NCBI RefSeq assembly: GCF_001005215.1
Contig: NZ_LBNQ01000012.1
Coordinates: 1 to 64,000, forward strand
Reading direction: 5' to 3'
DNA from: Lampropedia cohaerens
Lineage (GTDB): Bacteria > Pseudomonadota > Gammaproteobacteria > Burkholderiales > Burkholderiaceae_C
DNA length: 64,000 nt
Position 1 is the first letter of the stretch; the number at the start of each line of letters is the position of its first letter. Made by a program: the position numbers and the translations under genes. Under the pieces are notes generated by a model that made no database searches, was not told the DNA's origin, and was given only the letters and a program-made list of their open reading frames with translations. Positions 9,240 through 17,891 of the stretch are shown in pieces.

Positions 9240-9262
9240 AAGATGTATTTTATATGAATCTT
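9240..9262. promoter_or_regulatory. NsrR-type operator
   Basis: Half-sites AAGATGTATTT (9240-9250) and ATATGAATCTT (9252-9262) flank a single central base, matching the known NsrR layout of AAGATGYATTT-N-AAATRCATCTT with only a few mismatches in the right arm. It lies midway between the divergent PAS operon (start 9144) and nsrR (start 9363), so it could control both. Confidence 0.8.
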
Positions 9263-9269
9263 TTTGATA

Positions 9270-9287
9270 TTTCAGTATTTACTGAAA
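9270..9287. promoter_or_regulatory. Second perfect palindrome in the nsrR intergenic region
   Basis: TTTCAGTA and TACTGAAA form a perfect 8-bp dyad around TT, seven bases to the right of the NsrR box. It does not fit the NsrR, FNR or Fur consensus. A TTGAT half-site just before it (9265-9269) has no matching ATCAA partner. Confidence 0.45.
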
Positions 9288-9362
9288 ATTAATTCACTGT
9301 CAAGTGGCCGGACTTCTGCGATCATTGATGATCAGCTGTGCCGGACGCTGCAGCCCGCCCCG

Positions 9363-9827
9363 ATGAAACTTACGCTCAAGACCGACTTCGCCTTTCGCAC
9401 CCTGCTGTATCTGGGCCGGCAACAGACACTGGTGTCCATTGCGGAGGTGGCCAGCTACCATGGCATTTCCAGGAATCACCTTGTCAAGGTCGTGCATGAA
9501 CTGGGGCAGCACGGCTTCATCGAAACCGTCCGTGGCAAACATGGCGGCATTCGGCTGGCCGAGAAAGCGTGGCACAGCACGGCCGGAGACGTCGTTCGGG
9601 CAATGGAGGAAGATCTTGCACTGGTCGTCTGTTTCGAGCCGCTGCGCCCGCAAGCGCCCGCCACCACACACGCTACGGGCACATGCCGTTATGCAGACCA
9701 ATGCGGCTTGCAGCACACGCTGGCACAGGCGCTTGATGCCTTCATGCGGGAACTTGATCGCACACCCCTGGCTCGCTTGTTACGGCCCGTGCATCAGGCA
9801 GGCGAGCATCGCATTACCGGTCCCTGA
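9363..9827 (+). CDS. nsrR: NsrR-type Rrf2 regulator
   Basis: A 154-residue Rrf2-family repressor beginning MKLTLKTDFAFRTLLYLG, the standard NsrR N-terminus, which rejects the longer frame from 9264. The winged-helix region VASYHGISRNHLVKVVHELGQ is at about residues 29-49. Three Cys at 90, 108 and 114 are candidate Fe-S ligands. C108-x5-C114 matches NsrR, but the first gap is 17 residues instead of the usual four or five. NsrR senses NO by losing its cluster and then derepresses detoxification genes. The gene is divergent from the PAS-flavoprotein-globin-nnrS operon across a clear NsrR box. Confidence 0.87.
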   Translation: MKLTLKTDFAFRTLLYLGRQQTLVSIAEVASYHGISRNHLVKVVHELGQHGFIETVRGKHGGIRLAEKAWHSTAGDVVRAMEEDLALVVCFEPLRPQAPATTHATGTCRYADQCGLQHTLAQALDAFMRELDRTPLARLLRPVHQAGEHRITGP

Positions 9828-9919
9828 CAGTCCGTTCACGATCATGTACCTGCCGCGTGTTCGGCAGGCCAGTCGGAGCACCACCACGCGAAAGTGTTCT
9901 GGGCAGCGGATGCCAGCGC

Positions 9920-9941
9920 TATAATTGAGAATTATTCTCAA
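9920..9941 (+). promoter_or_regulatory. Promoter -10 element with overlapping Fur box
   Basis: TATAAT at 9920-9925 is a consensus -10. Overlapping it, TTGAGAAT (9925-9932), one base, then ATTCTCAA (9934-9941) form a perfect 17-base dyad. This matches the 7-1-7 Fur model TGATAAT-N-ATTATCA except at one symmetric position, and TGAGAAT is a common Fur half-site in betaproteobacteria. The -35 is weak. The start codon of the MFS gene is 17 bases further on. Confidence 0.8.
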
Positions 9942-9957
9942 GAATAACCTCCAATTC

Positions 9958-11226
9958 ATGTCCTCTGATGCCCTTGCCACGCGTGCAGCACCCTGTCGGG
10001 ACGCGACGCCGACACGCTGGTCGGTGATTGCCCTTTGCACCGTCATCATGCTGGTCGAAGGCTTTGATTTACTGATCTATAGCAATGCCATCCCCTCTTT
10101 GCTGACTGACGCGACGCTGGGCATCGACCGCGCCCAGGCCGGCAGCATCGGCAGCATGATTTTTCTTGGCATGCTGGTCGGTGGCGTACTGGCTGGACGC
10201 ATCACGCAGTCGCTTGGCCTGTCCCGTGCCATCGGCCTGGGCTTTGCCTTCTTCACGGTCGCGACGGCGCTGATTGCCTGGGCTGGCGCGGGGTGGCACA
10301 TCGGCGCTCTGCGCCTGCTCGCTGGGCTGGGCCTTGGGGTGGTTCTGCCAGCCGGTCTTTCATTCGCGCGCAAACACAGCAGCCACCGCCATGGCGCGCT
10401 GGCCATCAGCATCGTCATGGCAGGCATTCCACTGGGCGGCATGCTGGCGGCAGTGGTCTCGCACCAGATCATTCCACACTGGGGCTGGCGACCGCTGTTC
10501 ATTGCAGCAGGGCTGCTTGGCACAGGGGTACTGGTGGTCATGGCGCCACTGGTAGGCCGTATCGAGCGTGAGGTACCTTCGTCTGGCCCAGCAACCGTGG
10601 TTGCGGGCGATTGGCGGCGCATTCTGCGCGGGCCTGCCGCTGCTGTACTGGCACTGGGCGCCGCGGCAACTCTGGCGGATCTGCTGACGTGGTACGGCGT
10701 GGCGGTATGGCTGACGCAGTTGATGCGCGAGTTCGACGTGCCCTTCAGCGGCGCAATGCAGATGATGTTCACGCTCAACATTGGCGCCATCGCGGGCTCA
10801 CTGTGCACCGCCGGCATTGCAATGCGACTGGGCACCCGGCCAATCGCCATTGCCGCCAGCGCGCTGGCCGCGGCCTGTCTCCTGGCCGTCGCATCACGCC
10901 AGCTATCCGGCGCCGCGCTGTTTGCCGCCATCGCCGTGCTGGGCATGAGTGCCATCAGCGCACAGAATCTCGTCAATGCGCTGGTGGCCGATGCCTTTCC
11001 CGTACATTACCGCGCCGCAGCCATCGGCATCACGCTGGGGCTAGGGCGGCTGGGGGCCGTGATCGCGCCTGCGCTGGGTGGCTTCATTCTGGCAGCTGGT
11101 CTGGGCCCACAGGCTGTGCTGCAGGCATTTGCAGCATCCGCCATCATTGGCGCGCTGGTACTACTGGCCTTTACGCCTGCGCTTTCGCAACGCACGCAGC
11201 AAATGCTGGCGCAGCATCAGGCCTAG
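9958..11226 (+). CDS. MFS transporter, AAHS-like, Fur-controlled
   Basis: A 422-residue, 12-helix MFS protein. The helix-1 motif EGFDLLIYSNAIPSL resembles the DGFD motif of the aromatic acid:H+ symporter (PcaK/BenK) family, and GITLGLGRLGAVIAPALGG in helix 11 fits too. A Fur box overlaps its promoter, so its substrate may instead relate to iron, for example a catecholate or citrate-like chelator; this is inference. ATG 9958 is preferred to the TTG at 9925, which lies inside the operator. It follows nsrR by 130 bases and is a separate transcription unit. Confidence 0.82.
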   Translation: MSSDALATRAAPCRDATPTRWSVIALCTVIMLVEGFDLLIYSNAIPSLLTDATLGIDRAQAGSIGSMIFLGMLVGGVLAGRITQSLGLSRAIGLGFAFFTVATALIAWAGAGWHIGALRLLAGLGLGVVLPAGLSFARKHSSHRHGALAISIVMAGIPLGGMLAAVVSHQIIPHWGWRPLFIAAGLLGTGVLVVMAPLVGRIEREVPSSGPATVVAGDWRRILRGPAAAVLALGAAATLADLLTWYGVAVWLTQLMREFDVPFSGAMQMMFTLNIGAIAGSLCTAGIAMRLGTRPIAIAASALAAACLLAVASRQLSGAALFAAIAVLGMSAISAQNLVNALVADAFPVHYRAAAIGITLGLGRLGAVIAPALGGFILAAGLGPQAVLQAFAASAIIGALVLLAFTPALSQRTQQMLAQHQA

Positions 11227-11256
11227 CGCTCCGCCCGCACCGTCAACAGCGCGCAA

Positions 11257-11272
11257 TGGTGCTTTTGCACCA
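11257..11272. terminator. Short hairpin between convergent genes
   Basis: TGGTGC, a TTTT loop and GCACCA form a 6-bp stem between the MFS stop and the end of the small hypothetical gene. There is no following U tract on either strand, so termination is only a suggestion. Confidence 0.3.
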
Positions 11273-11275
11273 AGC

Positions 11276-11569
11276 TCAGCAGACTTCAAAATCAAAATTC
11301 AGGAACACCGCATCAGGCATACATTCAGCGGCAGCGAATTCCGCTTCACGTGTTGCGGCCAGGTACGCCTTGGCATCTGCCTCATCGGCCGGTGAGCGGG
11401 AGGCACCGTCATAGAGCGCCACGGCACATCTTTCCCACGCCCTGAAATGTCGCGCAATGGCGGCATCATCGCCAAGCCGGGTGCGCAGTGTCTCGATATA
11501 GGTACGGCGTGCAGCATCCAACTCTCCTGGCCGGATGCCATCGCCCGTGATGGTCAGTCTGTAAGGCAT
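11276..11569 (-). CDS. Hypothetical 97-residue protein
   Basis: Not recognised. ATG 11569 is chosen because GAGGAAAAGC precedes it, giving a good Shine-Dalgarno; the frame is open further upstream but with low-quality sequence. The protein is soluble and mostly helical, starting MPYRLTITGDGIRPGELDA. It has an acidic, Ala-rich middle and a hydrophobic C-terminus ending in Cys. It is alone between a convergent MFS gene and the SpmAB-like gene. Confidence 0.6.
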   Translation of the reverse strand: MPYRLTITGDGIRPGELDAARRTYIETLRTRLGDDAAIARHFRAWERCAVALYDGASRSPADEADAKAYLAATREAEFAAAECMPDAVFLNFDFEVC

Positions 11570-11827
11570 GCTTTTCCTCAGCGCAGAGACCGCCAGCATC
11601 AAGCGATGGCCCTGATCCGGGACGCTCGGACTGGCACGCCGAGCATAGCCGGTGGGGGCTGATCGCGAAGACTGCGACAATTGCAGGCTTATCGGCAACA
11701 TTGGGGGGTTCCCCTCCGCGCCCTGCAAATCGTCAACAGCGCCATCGACATCCAACGCCCGTTGGCCAGATGACAAGCAGTTGCGAGGAGCCTGATCCTC
11801 GCCGCTGGGGCTGTGCCCCCGGCGTCC

Positions 11828-13165
11828 CTACGTCGCAAAAAGATAGCGGCAAATGGCTACCGATGCGATGACGGCCACCACATCCGCGATCAGGGCGGCA
11901 ATCAGCGTATGGCGGATGCGCCGCACCTGTACTGCACCGAAGTAGACGGCCAGCACGTAGAAAGTCGTCTCGGAAGAGCCCATGATGGTCGAAACGAGGT
12001 AGCCGACATAACTGTCCGGTCCGATCGCCGGGTCGGTAAGGATTGCCGACATCACCCCGTAGGCTCCCGACCCGGACAGGGGGCGCAGCAGTGCCATCGG
12101 CAAAGCCTCTGCCGGCAGACCCAGCGGCGCGGTAAACATCGCGAGTGCTCCGACGATCACATCCAGCGCCCCGCTGCTGCGCAGCATGCCCACCGCCACC
12201 AGAATTGCCACCAGATACGGCAGGATGCGCAGGGCCACGTCGAACCCATCCTTGGCGCCTTCCACAAACGCTTCATACACCCGCACCCCGCGCCACCATC
12301 CAAAAAGCAGAAATCCGGCCATCATCAGCGGCACGATCCACGGCGAAATTGTCCGCCCCCACCAGATGGTGGCGGGAACGGCCAGCACCAGACATGCCAG
12401 TGCGGTCACGCTCACCCACAGCGGGTACGCTTCGCCGCCCTCGCCTGCTTCTGCGTTCGGCGAAGCTGCTCCATCTGGCGCCATGAATGGCTCCACCCAC
12501 GGCCGCGGCAGCGCCAGTTCCTGCGCGGTCGACTGCCCCACTGGAAAGTAGCGCTGCAGCAGCAAGACGGCTGCGACAGCGGCTACCGTGGAAGTAATGG
12601 TGGCAAACAGTGTCGTGGGCAGGATGCCAGCCGGATCCATCGACCCTGCAGAAGCGCGAATGGCAATCACCTTGGCTGGCAGCAGCGTAATGCCCGAGGT
12701 ATTGATGGCCAGAAACATCGCCATGGCGTTGGTGGCAGTGCCCGGCCGCGGATTCAGCGCATCCAGCGCCTGCATGGCCCGGATGCCAAACGGTGTAGCG
12801 GCATTGCCCAACCCCAGGGCGTTGGCAGACATATTCAGGATCATCGCGCCCATGGCTGGATGGTTGGCCGGCACCTGAGGAAACAGCCGCACCATCAACG
12901 GGCGAATCAGCTTGGCGATGATCACCAGCATGCCCCCCTGCTCCGCCACCTTCATCAGGCCCAGAAACAGCGCCATCACGCCAACCAGGCCTATGGCCAG
13001 TTCCACGGCACCCGTTGCTGAAGCGACCATGCCAGCGGAAAGCTGTTCCATCGGACTGGCCAGCGCTGCATCCGCCTGGCCCGCTGGTGGCCCTTGCCAG
13101 AGCAACTGACGCCAGCCTGCGGCGGCAAGCGCAATGAGAACGATGGCAAGAAAAACGGCATTCAT
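11828..13165 (-). CDS. Nucleoside recognition (GATE) domain membrane protein, SpmA-SpmB fusion type
   Basis: A 445-residue polytopic membrane protein containing two nucleoside-recognition (Gate) domains in tandem. The first half is SpmA-like: MILNMSANALGLGNAATPFG near residue 110. The second half is SpmB-like: LRPLSGSGAYGVMSAIL, then YVGYLVSTIMGSSETTFYVL. In spore formers the two halves are separate genes; fused versions are common in non-sporulating proteobacteria, where the role is unknown and transport of a small solute is suspected. Monocistronic and divergent from rlmD. Confidence 0.85.
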   Translation of the reverse strand: MNAVFLAIVLIALAAAGWRQLLWQGPPAGQADAALASPMEQLSAGMVASATGAVELAIGLVGVMALFLGLMKVAEQGGMLVIIAKLIRPLMVRLFPQVPANHPAMGAMILNMSANALGLGNAATPFGIRAMQALDALNPRPGTATNAMAMFLAINTSGITLLPAKVIAIRASAGSMDPAGILPTTLFATITSTVAAVAAVLLLQRYFPVGQSTAQELALPRPWVEPFMAPDGAASPNAEAGEGGEAYPLWVSVTALACLVLAVPATIWWGRTISPWIVPLMMAGFLLFGWWRGVRVYEAFVEGAKDGFDVALRILPYLVAILVAVGMLRSSGALDVIVGALAMFTAPLGLPAEALPMALLRPLSGSGAYGVMSAILTDPAIGPDSYVGYLVSTIMGSSETTFYVLAVYFGAVQVRRIRHTLIAALIADVVAVIASVAICRYLFAT

Positions 13166-13310
13166 GGAGCTTCAGGTGTTTAGCGGTGTGCGTGCATTCG
13201 CGCAATGTACGCCAACCTGATGCGTCGCACTTCAAAGCTGTCCGGCTTCTCCCCAACGAACACGCCCCACTACAATGACGCCCCCAATCCCGTCTGCCCC
13301 ACGAAGCGCC

Positions 13311-14852
13311 ATGCCAGAAAATGCCCTGACCGACTCCCAGCCTGCCGCTGAACGGCCGGCTGATCTTGCCAGTTACCCTGCCAACGCGCTGCTGATCGAT
13401 GCGCTCGACATGGAGGCGCAAGGCGTGGCGCACCGCAGCGACGGCAAGGTCGTCTTCGTCGAAGGGGCGCTGGCGGGCGAAGTCGTTACGGCCACAACCA
13501 CACGGCGCAAGAACAACTGGGAAAAGGCCACGCTGGATGCGGTACTGCACGAGTCGTCCCAGCGTGTGCAGCCGCATTGCCCGCACTTTGGCCTGCATCA
13601 GGGTGCATGCGGAGGCTGCAAAATGCAGCACCTCAATCCCATGGCACAGCTGGCTGTCAAACAGCGCGTGCTGGAGGATAACCTGTGGCATCTCGGCAAG
13701 GTGCGCGCCGAGCGCATCCTGCGGCCCATTCAGGGGCCGGACTGGGGCTACCGCTGGCGCGCCAGGCTGTCAGTGCGTTACGTGGCCAAGAAAGGCGTGG
13801 TGCTGGTGGGCTTTCATGAGCGCAAGAGCCGCTACATCGCCGACATGCAAGTCTGCCCCATCCTGCCTGAGCGGGTGAGCGACTTGCTCCTGCCGCTGCG
13901 TGCGCTGATCGCCAGCCTGCAGGCGCGCGAGAGCTGCCCGCAAATCGAGGTCGCCTGCGGTGACGCAGTGACCGCATTGGTACTGCGCCATCTGCAGCCG
14001 CTGAGCGATGCTGACATCGCGCAGCTGCGGACATTCGCGCGGGAGCACCCGCATGTGCAATGGTGGCTGCAGCCCAAGGGGCCCGACACCGTGCACCCGC
14101 TTGATGCGCCGCAGCCGGAGCGCGCGCTCAGCTACAACATGCCTGAATTCGGCCTGCGCATGCCGTTCAAACCCACGGACTTCACGCAGGTCAATCCCTA
14201 CATCAACCGTGTGTTGGTGGCGCGGGCGCTGCGTTTATTGCAGGTGCAGTCGCACGAGCGCGTCATCGACTGGTTCTGCGGATTGGGCAATTTCAGTCTG
14301 CCGCTCGCCACATGCGCCCGCGAGGTGCTGGGCATCGAGGGCAGCGATGCGCTGGTCGAGCGCGCCACCGACAACTGGCGCGCCAACAGCCTCGCGCGCA
14401 CGCAGCGCGGCGAGCCGCCCCTGGCTCCAACACGCTTTGTTGCACGCAACCTGTTCGAGATGACGCCAGCGCTGCTGCAAGCCGATGGTCAGGCCGACAA
14501 GTGGCTGGTCGATCCGCCTCGCGAAGGTGCCTTTGCGCTGAGCAAGGCACTGGCTGACATCCACCAGGCCCGCCTGGCCGCTGGCAAGCCTGCTGCTGCA
14601 GTTGGCAACGATACAGCAACCGACTCCGCTGAAGACGAACGCGTGCCCGCATTTGCGGATAACACGAGCTGGCAGCCGCCAACGCGTATCGTCTACGTCA
14701 GCTGTAACCCGGCCACACTGGCGCGCGATGCTGGCCTGCTGGTGCACCAGGCGGGCTATCGCTGCACGGCAGCGGGCGTGGTGAACATGTTTCCCCATAC
14801 CGCGCACGTCGAAAGCATTGCCGTCTTCGAGCGTTGCGTTACCAGTCAATGA
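13311..14852 (+). CDS. rlmD: 23S rRNA (uracil-1939-C5)-methyltransferase RlmD
   Basis: A 513-residue enzyme with an N-terminal TRAM domain and four Fe-S cysteines (CPHFG..., CGGCKMQH and a later CP). A SAM-binding motif [14 protein letters not shown], the VDPPREGA motif and the catalytic Cys in [13 protein letters not shown] complete the set. It methylates U1939 of 23S rRNA. The start is placed at ATG 13311 because the upstream ATG (13275) overlaps a TACAAT -10-like element. An unusual Ala/Asp-rich insertion of roughly 35 residues separates DPPREGA from the catalytic-Cys motif and probably forms a loop. Confidence 0.92.
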   Translation: MPENALTDSQPAAERPADLASYPANALLIDALDMEAQGVAHRSDGKVVFVEGALAGEVVTATTTRRKNNWEKATLDAVLHESSQRVQPHCPHFGLHQGACGGCKMQHLNPMAQLAVKQRVLEDNLWHLGKVRAERILRPIQGPDWGYRWRARLSVRYVAKKGVVLVGFHERKSRYIADMQVCPILPERVSDLLLPLRALIASLQARESCPQIEVACGDAVTALVLRHLQPLSDADIAQLRTFAREHPHVQWWLQPKGPDTVHPLDAPQPERALSYNMPEFGLRMPFKPTDFTQVNPYINRVLVARALRLLQVQSHERVIDWFCGLGNFSLPLATCAREVLGIEGSDALVERATDNWRANSLARTQRGEPPLAPTRFVARNLFEMTPALLQADGQADKWLVDPPREGAFALSKALADIHQARLAAGKPAAAVGNDTATDSAEDERVPAFADNTSWQPPTRIVYVSCNPATLARDAGLLVHQAGYRCTAAGVVNMFPHTAHVESIAVFERCVTSQ

Positions 14853-14884
14853 GAATCTGCGCGGACTAACGCGGACTGGTGCGG

Positions 14885-15355
14885 TCAGCCTCGCCCGTTG
14901 CCGTCCTTGCCGGCGGCCTGTTCGATCAGGCGCTTGAAGGCATCGAGATCGCCAACGCTGCGATAGACACTGCCATAACGGATGAAGGCGACCTGATCGA
15001 GCTGGCGTAGCTCGCGCATCACCGCTTCTCCAATGCGGCGCGACTCCACTTCGCGGGCTCCCGAGGCACGCAAATCGATGGCGATACGTGCCAGCGCATC
15101 ATCCACGTCCTGCGTCTTGACCGGGCGCTTGCGCAACGCCACAGTAATGGATTCGCGCAACTTGCGCGCATCAAACTCGACCCGCCTGCCGTCACTTTTG
15201 ACCACCATCGGCATCGCCAGCTCGGCACGCTCATAGGTCGTGAAGCGTCGCCCGCACCCCCCACACCGGCGCCTGCGCCGGATCGAAGTGTCATCGTCGG
15301 ACAGGCGCGTCTCCACAACCTGGGAGGTTTCATGGCCGCAGAAGGGACATTTCAT
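14885..15355 (-). CDS. nrdR: Transcriptional repressor NrdR
   Basis: A 156-residue protein with an N-terminal zinc ribbon (MKCPFCGHETSQVVETR and, after an Arg run, CGGCGRRFTTYE). An ATP-cone domain follows from about residue 49 (MVVKSDGRRVEFDARKL). NrdR represses ribonucleotide reductase genes in response to ATP/dATP. The ATG at 15355 gives the standard MKCPFC N-terminus, which rejects a 16-residue longer frame. It is the gene after glyA on the same strand, with a strong terminator between them. Confidence 0.95.
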   Translation of the reverse strand: MKCPFCGHETSQVVETRLSDDDTSIRRRRRCGGCGRRFTTYERAELAMPMVVKSDGRRVEFDARKLRESITVALRKRPVKTQDVDDALARIAIDLRASGAREVESRRIGEAVMRELRQLDQVAFIRYGSVYRSVGDLDAFKRLIEQAAGKDGNGRG

Positions 15356-15388
15356 GGCAAAAAAATGCGCGTGCGCTGCAAATGGACG

Positions 15389-15413
15389 AAAAAACCGCGC
15401 CAACTGGCGCGGT
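15389..15413 (-). terminator. Intrinsic terminator of glyA
   Basis: On the minus strand the stem ACCGCGCCA/TGGCGCGGT (15394-15413, two-base loop) is followed by a run of T residues (A residues 15389-15393 on the plus strand). It lies 61 bases beyond the glyA stop and should separate glyA from nrdR. Confidence 0.85.
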
Positions 15414-15474
15414 CTTCACTGCGAATGCCACGGCATCATCAGACGTACGATGCATGCATGGCATAGCACGAAAA

Positions 15475-16719
15475 TCAGCCGTAAACCGGGAAGGCGCTGG
15501 TGAGCTCATGCACCTTCTCGCGGATCTTGGCAAGATGGCCAGCGTCGTTGGGGTTGTCCAGCACATCGGCCACCAGATTGGCTGTACGGAATGCCTCTTC
15601 CTCCTTGAAGCCACGCGAGGTGATGGCGGGAGTACCGATACGAATCCCGCTCGTGACCATAGGCTTTTCCGGATCGTTCGGAATGGCATTCTTGTTGACC
15701 GTGATATTGGCCTCGCCCAGTGCGCGTTCGGCGTCCTTGCCGGTGATGTTCTTGGCGCGCAGGTCCACCAGCGCCAGGTGGCTCTGCGTGCGGCCGCTGA
15801 CGATGCGCAGATCGCGCTCGGCCAGCACGTTCGCCATGATGTTGGCGTTGGTCAATACCTGCTGCTGGTACACCTTGAACGATGGCTGCAGGGCTTCCTG
15901 GAATGCCACCGCCTTGGCCGCGATGACATGCATTAGCGGGCCGCCCTGCAGCCCCGGGAACACGGCGCTGTTGATGGCCTTCTCATACTCTTTCTTGCAC
16001 AGGATGATCCCGCCGCGCGGGCCGCGCAGGCTTTTGTGCGTGGTGGAGGTCACCACGTCCGCATGGGGCACCGGGTTGGGGTACAGGCCTGCGGCCACCA
16101 GCCCAGCGTAGTGCGCCATGTCGACCATGAAGATTGCATCCACTGCGCGCGCCACCTTGGCGAACCGTTCGAAGTCAATGCGCAGGCTATACGCCGACGC
16201 GCCGGCAATGATGAGCTTGGGCTTGTGCTCAAGCGCGAGGCGCTCCATCTCGTCATAGTCGATCTCCTCTTCCGCATTGAGGCCATAGGAGACGACGTTG
16301 AACCACTTGCCGCTCATGTTCAGCGGCATACCATGCGTGAGGTGACCGCCTTCGGCCAGGCTCAGGCCCATGATGGTGTCGCCCGGCTGCAAAAAGGCCA
16401 GGAACACCGCCTGGTTGGCCGATGCCCCGCAGTGCGGCTGCACGTTGGCCGCCTCGGCGCCAAACAGCTTCTTCACGCGGTTGATGGCCAGCTCCTCGAC
16501 GATGTCGACGAACTCGCAGCCACCGTAGTAGCGCTTGCCAGGATAGCCCTCCGCATACTTGTTGGTCAGCTGCGTACCTTGCGCCCACATCACTGCCGGA
16601 GACGCGTAGTTTTCGCTGGCAATCAGCTCGATGTGGTCTTCCTGCCGCTGGTTTTCCTTCTCAATGGCTGCAAACAGCTCGGGGTCGACCTGGTCAACCA
16701 GCAAATCACGTTGAAACAT
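15475..16719 (-). CDS. glyA: Serine hydroxymethyltransferase
   Basis: A 414-residue PLP enzyme that interconverts serine and glycine with tetrahydrofolate, the main one-carbon source. Family motifs are intact: [11 protein letters not shown] near the N-terminus, [15 protein letters not shown], the PLP-lysine segment [12 protein letters not shown], and [10 protein letters not shown] near the C-terminus. ATG 16719 is chosen with AAGGA upstream; the in-frame extension of nine residues is not conserved in the family. It is monocistronic, with a terminator downstream and a stable palindrome in the leader. Confidence 0.97.
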   Translation of the reverse strand: MFQRDLLVDQVDPELFAAIEKENQRQEDHIELIASENYASPAVMWAQGTQLTNKYAEGYPGKRYYGGCEFVDIVEELAINRVKKLFGAEAANVQPHCGASANQAVFLAFLQPGDTIMGLSLAEGGHLTHGMPLNMSGKWFNVVSYGLNAEEEIDYDEMERLALEHKPKLIIAGASAYSLRIDFERFAKVARAVDAIFMVDMAHYAGLVAAGLYPNPVPHADVVTSTTHKSLRGPRGGIILCKKEYEKAINSAVFPGLQGGPLMHVIAAKAVAFQEALQPSFKVYQQQVLTNANIMANVLAERDLRIVSGRTQSHLALVDLRAKNITGKDAERALGEANITVNKNAIPNDPEKPMVTSGIRIGTPAITSRGFKEEEAFRTANLVADVLDNPNDAGHLAKIREKVHELTSAFPVYG

Positions 16720-16747
16720 GGTGTGAACTATCCTTGACAACAACAAA

Positions 16748-16769
16748 GGCTGCCATCGCGATGGCAGCC
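16748..16769. other. 22-base palindrome in the glyA leader
   Basis: GGCTGCCATCG and CGATGGCAGCC are perfect inverse complements with no spacer, about 29 bases upstream of the glyA start. On the plus strand it is followed by a short T run (GCTTTTTGC), so it may be a terminator of leftward-entering transcription, a glyA 5' leader hairpin or an operator. Confidence 0.45.
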
Positions 16770-17039
16770 GCTTTTTGCATCACGCAGGCCCTGCCGGGGT
16801 GTCATCCCCAAGCTGCCTCTCTGACGCGATGCCGACCGAATGCACCTGCTGCACGCTCAGCCAAGCAGGACATTTTAACGAAGATAGGAGATGGCAGCCT
16901 CATTGGGCCGCTTGTGCTTGAGCATGTCGCGGCCACTGTGCGCAAAAGCACCCAATGATTTGTCTATACAACACGCTCTCCGACGAGGGCGAGACTAGGA
17001 CATCCGTACACCGCAAGGGCCAACGCTGGCAGTGGGAAT
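16770..17039. other. Rest of the glyA upstream region
   Basis: Part of a 320-base gap between glyA and the transglycosylase gene. No convincing ORF, repeat or known operator was seen; the glyA promoter must lie here. Confidence 0.4.
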
Positions 17040-17891
17040 TCAGTGCACGTTGCGCGGGATAGCAGCCGCAGCCTGCAACTCCCCTTCCTGGGTCACGAGG
17101 CGCGCCACCGCGTTGGCGCCGTCCTGCGTCGCGCGCAGGCGCTCGCGCGCCGCATGTGCGACCAGAAACTCATCGGGCAGGACGTCCTTGGCGTTCTCGG
17201 CCGCCCGCTGGATGCGAGCATACTCAGCCAGCACCTTCTTGGCATAGCCGCCGTCGCTGGGCAGATTAGCCGCACCGACGTAGCACACCAAGCCGCGCTG
17301 GACGTCGCCAAAGCGCTCAATGCAGTCTTCCAGAATCAGGCTGCCAACCTGCATGTTGGTGGTCGGATCCAACGCCGCCAACGGCCCGCCGAAATGCGAG
17401 AACTTGTCGGCATGTACCCGCGTCATAACTTGCATCAGGCCTTGCGCCCCCACAGGGCTTTGCGCATAAGGATTAAAGCGCGACTCAATGGCCGCCACCG
17501 CAAGAATCAGCTTGGGGTCGAGCCCACGCTGCGCCCCCACGTCATAGGCCTGGGCAACCAGCGCACCCATGGGCTCTGCGGCAACTCGGTATTTGCGCCC
17601 AAGCCAGTAGGCCACCGCGGCCTGTTCAATGGGCAGGTCCAACAGATCGACCGCGCTGACGCGGTCGACCGCCTGCGGATCCACCTCCATCTCCAGCGCA
17701 GCAATCTTGCGTGAGTGCAACTGCTCATACAGCCACTGCTCGGCAGCGCTCACCATCCCCGGATAGGTCACTGCCACCATGGCAAACCCCACCACTACCA
17801 CACCAATCATGACCAGCAACTGTGTGGCGGTGCGATGCACGCCAGCAGTCACAACCCGGACCACCTGACCGGCATACTTCATCAGGGACAT
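17040..17891 (-). CDS. Membrane-anchored lytic transglycosylase (SLT domain)
   Basis: A 283-residue protein with one N-terminal membrane segment (about residues 24-46) and a C-terminal SLT domain. The catalytic Glu is E136 in AVAAIESRFNPYAQS, followed by the family motif GAQGLMQVM. It cleaves the MurNAc-GlcNAc bond of peptidoglycan from the periplasmic side. A Cys-containing GLVCYVGAANLPSDGGYAKKV segment fits the substrate cleft. Monocistronic. A second SLT gene lies at 25.5 kb but is not a close duplicate. Confidence 0.88.
   Translation of the reverse strand: MSLMKYAGQVVRVVTAGVHRTATQLLVMIGVVVVGFAMVAVTYPGMVSAAEQWLYEQLHSRKIAALEMEVDPQAVDRVSAVDLLDLPIEQAAVAYWLGRKYRVAAEPMGALVAQAYDVGAQRGLDPKLILAVAAIESRFNPYAQSPVGAQGLMQVMTRVHADKFSHFGGPLAALDPTTNMQVGSLILEDCIERFGDVQRGLVCYVGAANLPSDGGYAKKVLAEYARIQRAAENAKDVLPDEFLVAHAARERLRATQDGANAVARLVTQEGELQAAAAIPRNVH

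Noticed and set aside
9265-9269. TTGAT half-site that could be part of an FNR or NNR box
   Set aside because: The partner half (ATCAA) is absent at the right spacing; only one half matches.
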